Assembly: GCA_963668245.2 (NCBI GenBank)
Contig: OY764195.2
Span: 1,612,001 to 1,676,000, forward strand
DNA length: 64,000 nucleotides
From: Anoxybacterium sp963668245
GTDB taxonomy: Bacteria > Bacillota > Clostridia > Peptostreptococcales > Anaerovoracaceae
Reading direction: 5' to 3'
A model generated the notes under the pieces. The model was not told the DNA's origin and ran no database searches. It worked only from the letters and a program-made list of their open reading frames with translations. Position numbers and translations under genes: made by a program. Shown here piece by piece: positions 60,084 through 64,000 of this stretch; position 1 is the stretch's first letter; each line of letters begins with the position of its first letter.

Positions 60084-61723
60084 GATTTGATGAAAAATTA
60101 AAAAAGCTCAAGCCAGAAGAGATATGGCAGGAATATTGTGGTTTTTTAGATTTAAATATATCAGAGTATATGCAAATACAAAATAGATTGATGGAAGAAC
60201 AGATTTCACTTTGGTCAAAATCTGGTTTGGGTCAATTTGTTTTAAATGGGAAAGCACCAAAAACCATTGATGAATTTCGCAGTCAAGTTCCATTGACCAC
60301 ATATGGTGATTATGCAGATATCTTATTGAAAAAACAGGGTGACATGCTTCCGGATCATCCTATTATTTGGATACAAACAACTTGGGAGGGTGGTAAAAAT
60401 CCTATCAAAGTTGCACCTTATACAAAAAGTATGCTAGAAACGTACCAGAACAATGTACTGGCGTGTTTGATTTTATCTACAAGCAGAGAAAAAGGAAAGT
60501 TTGATGTGACGGCAAAGGATACGATTCTATATGGACTTGCTCCATTGCCATATGCAACCGGATTATTTCCTCTTGCACTCAATGAAGAAATTTCTATCGA
60601 GTTTTTACCGCCAGTAAAAGAGGCGGTGAAATTATCCTTTGGGGAACGAAATAAGCTAGGGTTTAAGATGGGCATGCAAAAGGGAATTGATTTCTTTTTT
60701 GGGCTAGGAAGTGTGGCATATTTTGTAAGCCTCGGACTTGCAGCATTGGGAAGCAGCAAATCAACGGGCGGTGGAAAAGGGAAAGACAAACGGCTTCAAT
60801 ATTCTCCACGTTTGATTTTAAGATTGCTCAGAGCAAAGTATCGATGCAGGAAAGAAAAACGGGACATCAAGCCAAGAGATTTATTTGATTTAAAAGGGTT
60901 TATGTGTGCAGGTACAGACAATCATTGTTATAAAGATGATTTAGAAGAATTATGGGGAGTACGCCCTATGGAACTGTTTGCAGGAACTGAACCTTCATGT
61001 ATTGGTACCGAGATTTGGACAAGAGATGGTTTGTACTTTTTTCCGGACACTTGTTTTTATGAATTTATTCCAGAAGAAGAAATGTATAGAAGCTTGGATG
61101 ATAAAGAGTACGAACCAAAAACATATTTAATGAATGAGGTCATCCCAGATAAAAAATATGAAATTGTTATTTCAGTTTTGAAAGGTGGAGCCTTTGTACG
61201 ATATCGAGTGGGTGATGTGTATCGATGCGTTGGTCTGGAAAGTAACGCTGATAAGACAAGAATTCCTCGATTCAAGTATGTAGATCGGGTACCATCTATT
61301 ATTGATATTGCTGGATTTACAAGAATCTCAGAAAATTGTATTCGCGATGTAGTGTCTATATCTGGCTTGCCAGTGGAACATTGGGTGGCAGCAAAAGAAT
61401 ATAACAAGCAAAATCGACCGTTTTTACATATGTATGTTGAAATAAGATGCAACTCTTTGGTTACTAGTGCCATTAGTCAAGAAATTTTACGAGACCATCT
61501 TAGCGTATACTTTAAGTATTTTGATCACGACTATAAAGATTTAAAGCGAATTCTTGGTATGGACCCTTTGGAAATCACCATTGTTCGTTCAGGTACGTTT
61601 AATGAATATAAAAGAAGAAATGGTAAATTGATGCGAGTTATCAATCCATCTCCTTATGAAATTTTATCTCTACTTGAGCTTCAGCAAGAAGAGTATGAGA
61701 GTCTCAGGGGGTGGCGTGCATGA
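60080..61723 (+). CDS. GH3-like acyl-adenylate-forming enzyme
   Basis: The 547-residue product resembles the GH3 family, known in plants for joining amino acids to jasmonate or auxin through an acyl adenylate. Motif II is FAGTEPSCIGTEIW (about 306-319), followed by LYFFPDTCFYEFIPEEE. Motif III is RYRVGDVYRCVG, and RIPRFKYVDR continues the family pattern. Motif I, normally SSGTS-like, reads QTTWEGGKNPIK, an odd change in the phosphate loop. A hydrophobic stretch (FFFGLGSVAYFVSLGLAAL) lies near 205-223. It starts at GTG with GGAG upstream and overlaps both neighbours by four bases. Substrates are unknown. Confidence 0.75.
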   Translation: MRFDEKLKKLKPEEIWQEYCGFLDLNISEYMQIQNRLMEEQISLWSKSGLGQFVLNGKAPKTIDEFRSQVPLTTYGDYADILLKKQGDMLPDHPIIWIQTTWEGGKNPIKVAPYTKSMLETYQNNVLACLILSTSREKGKFDVTAKDTILYGLAPLPYATGLFPLALNEEISIEFLPPVKEAVKLSFGERNKLGFKMGMQKGIDFFFGLGSVAYFVSLGLAALGSSKSTGGGKGKDKRLQYSPRLILRLLRAKYRCRKEKRDIKPRDLFDLKGFMCAGTDNHCYKDDLEELWGVRPMELFAGTEPSCIGTEIWTRDGLYFFPDTCFYEFIPEEEMYRSLDDKEYEPKTYLMNEVIPDKKYEIVISVLKGGAFVRYRVGDVYRCVGLESNADKTRIPRFKYVDRVPSIIDIAGFTRISENCIRDVVSISGLPVEHWVAAKEYNKQNRPFLHMYVEIRCNSLVTSAISQEILRDHLSVYFKYFDHDYKDLKRILGMDPLEITIVRSGTFNEYKRRNGKLMRVINPSPYEILSLLELQQEEYESLRGWRA

Positions 61724-64000
61724 CAGGAAGTTTTGTAGCGGTACCAATCATTGCATTGTTTTGTTATATCTTTTTACTTGTAGCATTTATAGCGGCGAAA
61801 AAGAATAAACTAATTTATTCTTTTATGATGGTTCTTGCAGCTTTAATCTTATGGACTGGCGGATCCTTTTGCATGCGAATGCTATTTCTGCCGTCGATTA
61901 AATTTTGGTATGATTTTTCTATTTTAGGTTTAACCTTGTTGCCATTTGCTTTTTATAATTTTGTAGGTGAATTTGTTGGAACTGATCTGGGATTTCTAAA
62001 AAAAGTTTGGATTGGGCTTACGATTACAATCAATATTGTAAATATTGGAACGGGTGCATTCCTTGCGGCTCCGGAGTTGGTTTGGTCAGGAAAAACACCA
62101 AATTTTGTTTACCATCCAACCTGGCTGGTCATGATCTTATATGGTATTTGCGCGGCGATTGTGGTTCATATGTTGATTATTCTCATTCAAAGCAGCAAAA
62201 AAAATGAATTTTTACGTAAGCAGTTTACACCCATTGTCATTGGCATCATGTTTTTATTTGCAGGACATCTTCTACTGTTAATTCCATTTTTTAGTGGGTT
62301 TCCAACGGATATTTTGTCTGGGATTATTAATGCGTTTTTCATGTTTTTTGCATTGTACCAAAGAAGGCTTTTTAAATTAACCTTGCTGGTATCAAAGGGT
62401 GTGTGTTATATTGTCACGCTTGGACTAGCCCTTTTGATTTTTTCCAACACATTAGAATGGATACAGCATATTATTAAATCCTATATTTCAGCACTTCTTC
62501 CATATCAAGAATTGGCAGTTGCAGTCTTGTTTTCTATGGGGATTTTATTGCTCTATTGTGCAATCAAGAAGTTTACAGATACCGTTTTCATAAAAGAAGA
62601 AATACAAAGAACAGAAAGCCTCAAAAAATTCAGTATTGCGGTAGCAAAAAGCTTGCGATTTGATGAAATACTGGAAGAAATGGTGACCGTAATTCAAGAT
62701 ACAATCGATGTGAAAAAAGTTTATGTTTGTGTTGAAGATAGTGATGGAAATTATCTTTTGGCCCATTGTTCAAGTCCGCTCGACCAATTGGATTTTTCTG
62801 TACCGAAAGACAATCCGATTGTTCGGTGGCTAGAAGAACATAGCGAGTGCCTCTTGGCGAAAGACTTTCGAAGAACAATGGCATATAAGTCAATGTGGGA
62901 ATCCGAAAAAAAGCAGTTAGAACGTCTTGGAATTGAATGTTTTGCACCACTGAGAGACGAAGATGAGCTGATCGGGATTATTTTGATGTCTGGAAAGGAG
63001 AAGAATAAAAATTTCTCTTATGATGATATTAGCTTTCTCTCCTCTGTGGATTCTATCGGATCAATGGCAGTAAAAAATGCCAGACTCTATGAACAGGTAT
63101 ATTTGGAAGCAAGAACAGATGATTTGACTGGCCTATTGAATCGAAAATATTTCTATGAGACACTACAGCAGGAGTATGAGAAAAATGAGAGCCAATCGTT
63201 AGCTCTCGTGATATTAAATATAGATGATTTTAAGCTTTACAATCAACTTTATGGAAACAAAGAAGGGGATGCTGCATTACAGAAGGTTGCTCAAATACTG
63301 AAAACAACAGTTGGGGACAATGGTTTTGTTGCTCGATATAGTGCTAAAGAATTTGGAATTATCCTTCCGATGTATGATATTCTGTCAGCACGTACTTTAG
63401 CAGAGAATATTCGCATGCAGATATACAATATGAATAAGCGTGCAGCCGATTATACTCTAAAAGTACTGACGGTAAGTGGGGGAATCTGTGCCATACCCCA
63501 TTCTGCATCTAATGTAAAACAGCTCATTGATAATGCGGATATGGCTGTCTATCATGCGAAACGTAAAGGAAAGAATATTATTCTGGCATACGCGGTCGAA
63601 AAGAAAGAATGTGGTGAGGAAGAGAATCTTAAAACGGTGCATAAAACTGATTTTTATTCAGAGTATGCTTCCACAATATATGCATTGACAGCTGCCATTG
63701 ATGCTAAAGACCATTATACATTCAATCATTCCAAACGTGTAGCGTATTTCGCATCAAAGCTCGCGTATGCATATGGAATGGATGAAGATTTTATTAAAAT
63801 AGTTGAGGAAGCTGCCCTTTTACATGATATTGGAAAAATCGGGATTGCGGAGCAGATATTAAATAAAAAAGGAAAGCTGAATCATGATGAATATGAAGAA
63901 ATCAAAGGACATGTGGAGCATTCCATTGGTATTATCAAGCATCTTCCTTCATTGGATTATGTTATTCCAGCTGTAATCGGACATCATGAACGATACGATG
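61720..64000 (+). CDS. Membrane GAF / degenerate GGDEF / HD-GYP protein (cut by window end)
   Basis: The visible 760 residues start with about eight membrane helices (1-285), followed by a GAF-like domain (about 305-460). A GGDEF-fold domain (about 465-620) follows. Its signature is SAKEF at 541-545 instead of GGDEF, so it should not make cyclic-di-GMP, though it may bind GTP. An HD-GYP phosphodiesterase domain then starts: HDIGKIG with His702-Asp703, and HHERYD at 755-760 where the window ends. It probably degrades cyclic-di-GMP in response to a membrane or cytoplasmic signal. The ATG overlaps the GH3 stop by four bases (ATGA). Confidence 0.87.
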   Translation, partial: MTGSFVAVPIIALFCYIFLLVAFIAAKKNKLIYSFMMVLAALILWTGGSFCMRMLFLPSIKFWYDFSILGLTLLPFAFYNFVGEFVGTDLGFLKKVWIGLTITINIVNIGTGAFLAAPELVWSGKTPNFVYHPTWLVMILYGICAAIVVHMLIILIQSSKKNEFLRKQFTPIVIGIMFLFAGHLLLLIPFFSGFPTDILSGIINAFFMFFALYQRRLFKLTLLVSKGVCYIVTLGLALLIFSNTLEWIQHIIKSYISALLPYQELAVAVLFSMGILLLYCAIKKFTDTVFIKEEIQRTESLKKFSIAVAKSLRFDEILEEMVTVIQDTIDVKKVYVCVEDSDGNYLLAHCSSPLDQLDFSVPKDNPIVRWLEEHSECLLAKDFRRTMAYKSMWESEKKQLERLGIECFAPLRDEDELIGIILMSGKEKNKNFSYDDISFLSSVDSIGSMAVKNARLYEQVYLEARTDDLTGLLNRKYFYETLQQEYEKNESQSLALVILNIDDFKLYNQLYGNKEGDAALQKVAQILKTTVGDNGFVARYSAKEFGIILPMYDILSARTLAENIRMQIYNMNKRAADYTLKVLTVSGGICAIPHSASNVKQLIDNADMAVYHAKRKGKNIILAYAVEKKECGEEENLKTVHKTDFYSEYASTIYALTAAIDAKDHYTFNHSKRVAYFASKLAYAYGMDEDFIKIVEEAALLHDIGKIGIAEQILNKKGKLNHDEYEEIKGHVEHSIGIIKHLPSLDYVIPAVIGHHERYD

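Overview
The window reads as a chromosomal segment of a low-GC, Gram-positive, anaerobic, probably spore-forming member of the Clostridia. The evidence is a spoVS gene behind a match to the SigH promoter consensus, a hybrid-cluster protein, split coaB and coaC, a ProB without a PUA domain, the clostridial order rnc-smc-ftsY and der-plsY-gpsA, and AT-rich leaders with strong GGAGG ribosome sites. Anaerovoracaceae or a related Eubacteriales family is a guess from gene style only. I see no CRISPR array, insertion sequence, prophage or rRNA operon.

Layout. 1-7.2 kb: start of a Ppx/GppA phosphatase, a membrane GGDEF-EAL protein and sbcDC. 7.7-12.7 kb: accessory genes (NhaC antiporter, a small His-rich membrane protein, a YcxB-like protein, an MFS carrier, an unknown glycine-rich protein). 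12.9 kb: tRNA-Arg(ACG), followed by a partial tRNA-like repeat. 13.2-18.1 kb: an IclR regulator divergent from a D-aminoacylase/NhaC-like carrier/M20 peptidase operon, which looks like a salvage pathway for N-acyl or D-amino acids. 18.1-21.6 kb: a UBA/DUF4342-response regulator-histidine kinase operon, divergent from a DUF3842 gene across a perfect 26-bp palindrome. 21.7-25.2 kb: proA, a phosphoesterase and a YprB-like nuclease. 25.5-32.6 kb: spoVS, purB-proB-proC, NUDIX, a XerD homologue, then rplS-ylqF-rnhB. 32.7-41.8 kb: a long tight run larB-larC-valS-folC-lipid kinase-coaB-coaC-larE. 42.6-47 kb: hcp, a monooxygenase-fold protein, and divergent patB and cysK. 47.3-56.4 kb: plsX-rnc-smc-ftsY-der-plsY-gpsA. 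56.5-59.3 kb: ilvA and miaB. 59.5-64 kb: a three-gene overlapping operon of an ICMT-like membrane methyltransferase, a GH3-like adenylating enzyme and a membrane GAF/degenerate-GGDEF/HD-GYP protein cut by the window end.

How the parts work together. larB, larC and larE supply all three proteins for the nickel-pincer nucleotide cofactor, although no LarA racemase is visible here. proA, proB and proC complete proline synthesis from glutamate but sit in two units. plsX, plsY and gpsA cover acyl-phosphate and glycerol-3-phosphate supply for phospholipid. Cyclic-di-GMP proteins sit at both ends of the window.

Most notable observations: a XerD-like recombinase that keeps the fold but has lost the catalytic Tyr, Lys and first His; the palindromic divergent promoter; the GH3/methyltransferase/HD-GYP operon as a candidate undescribed signalling or modification system; and a small minus-strand transcription unit between sbcC and nhaC. 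All names come from reading motifs by eye; no database search was run.
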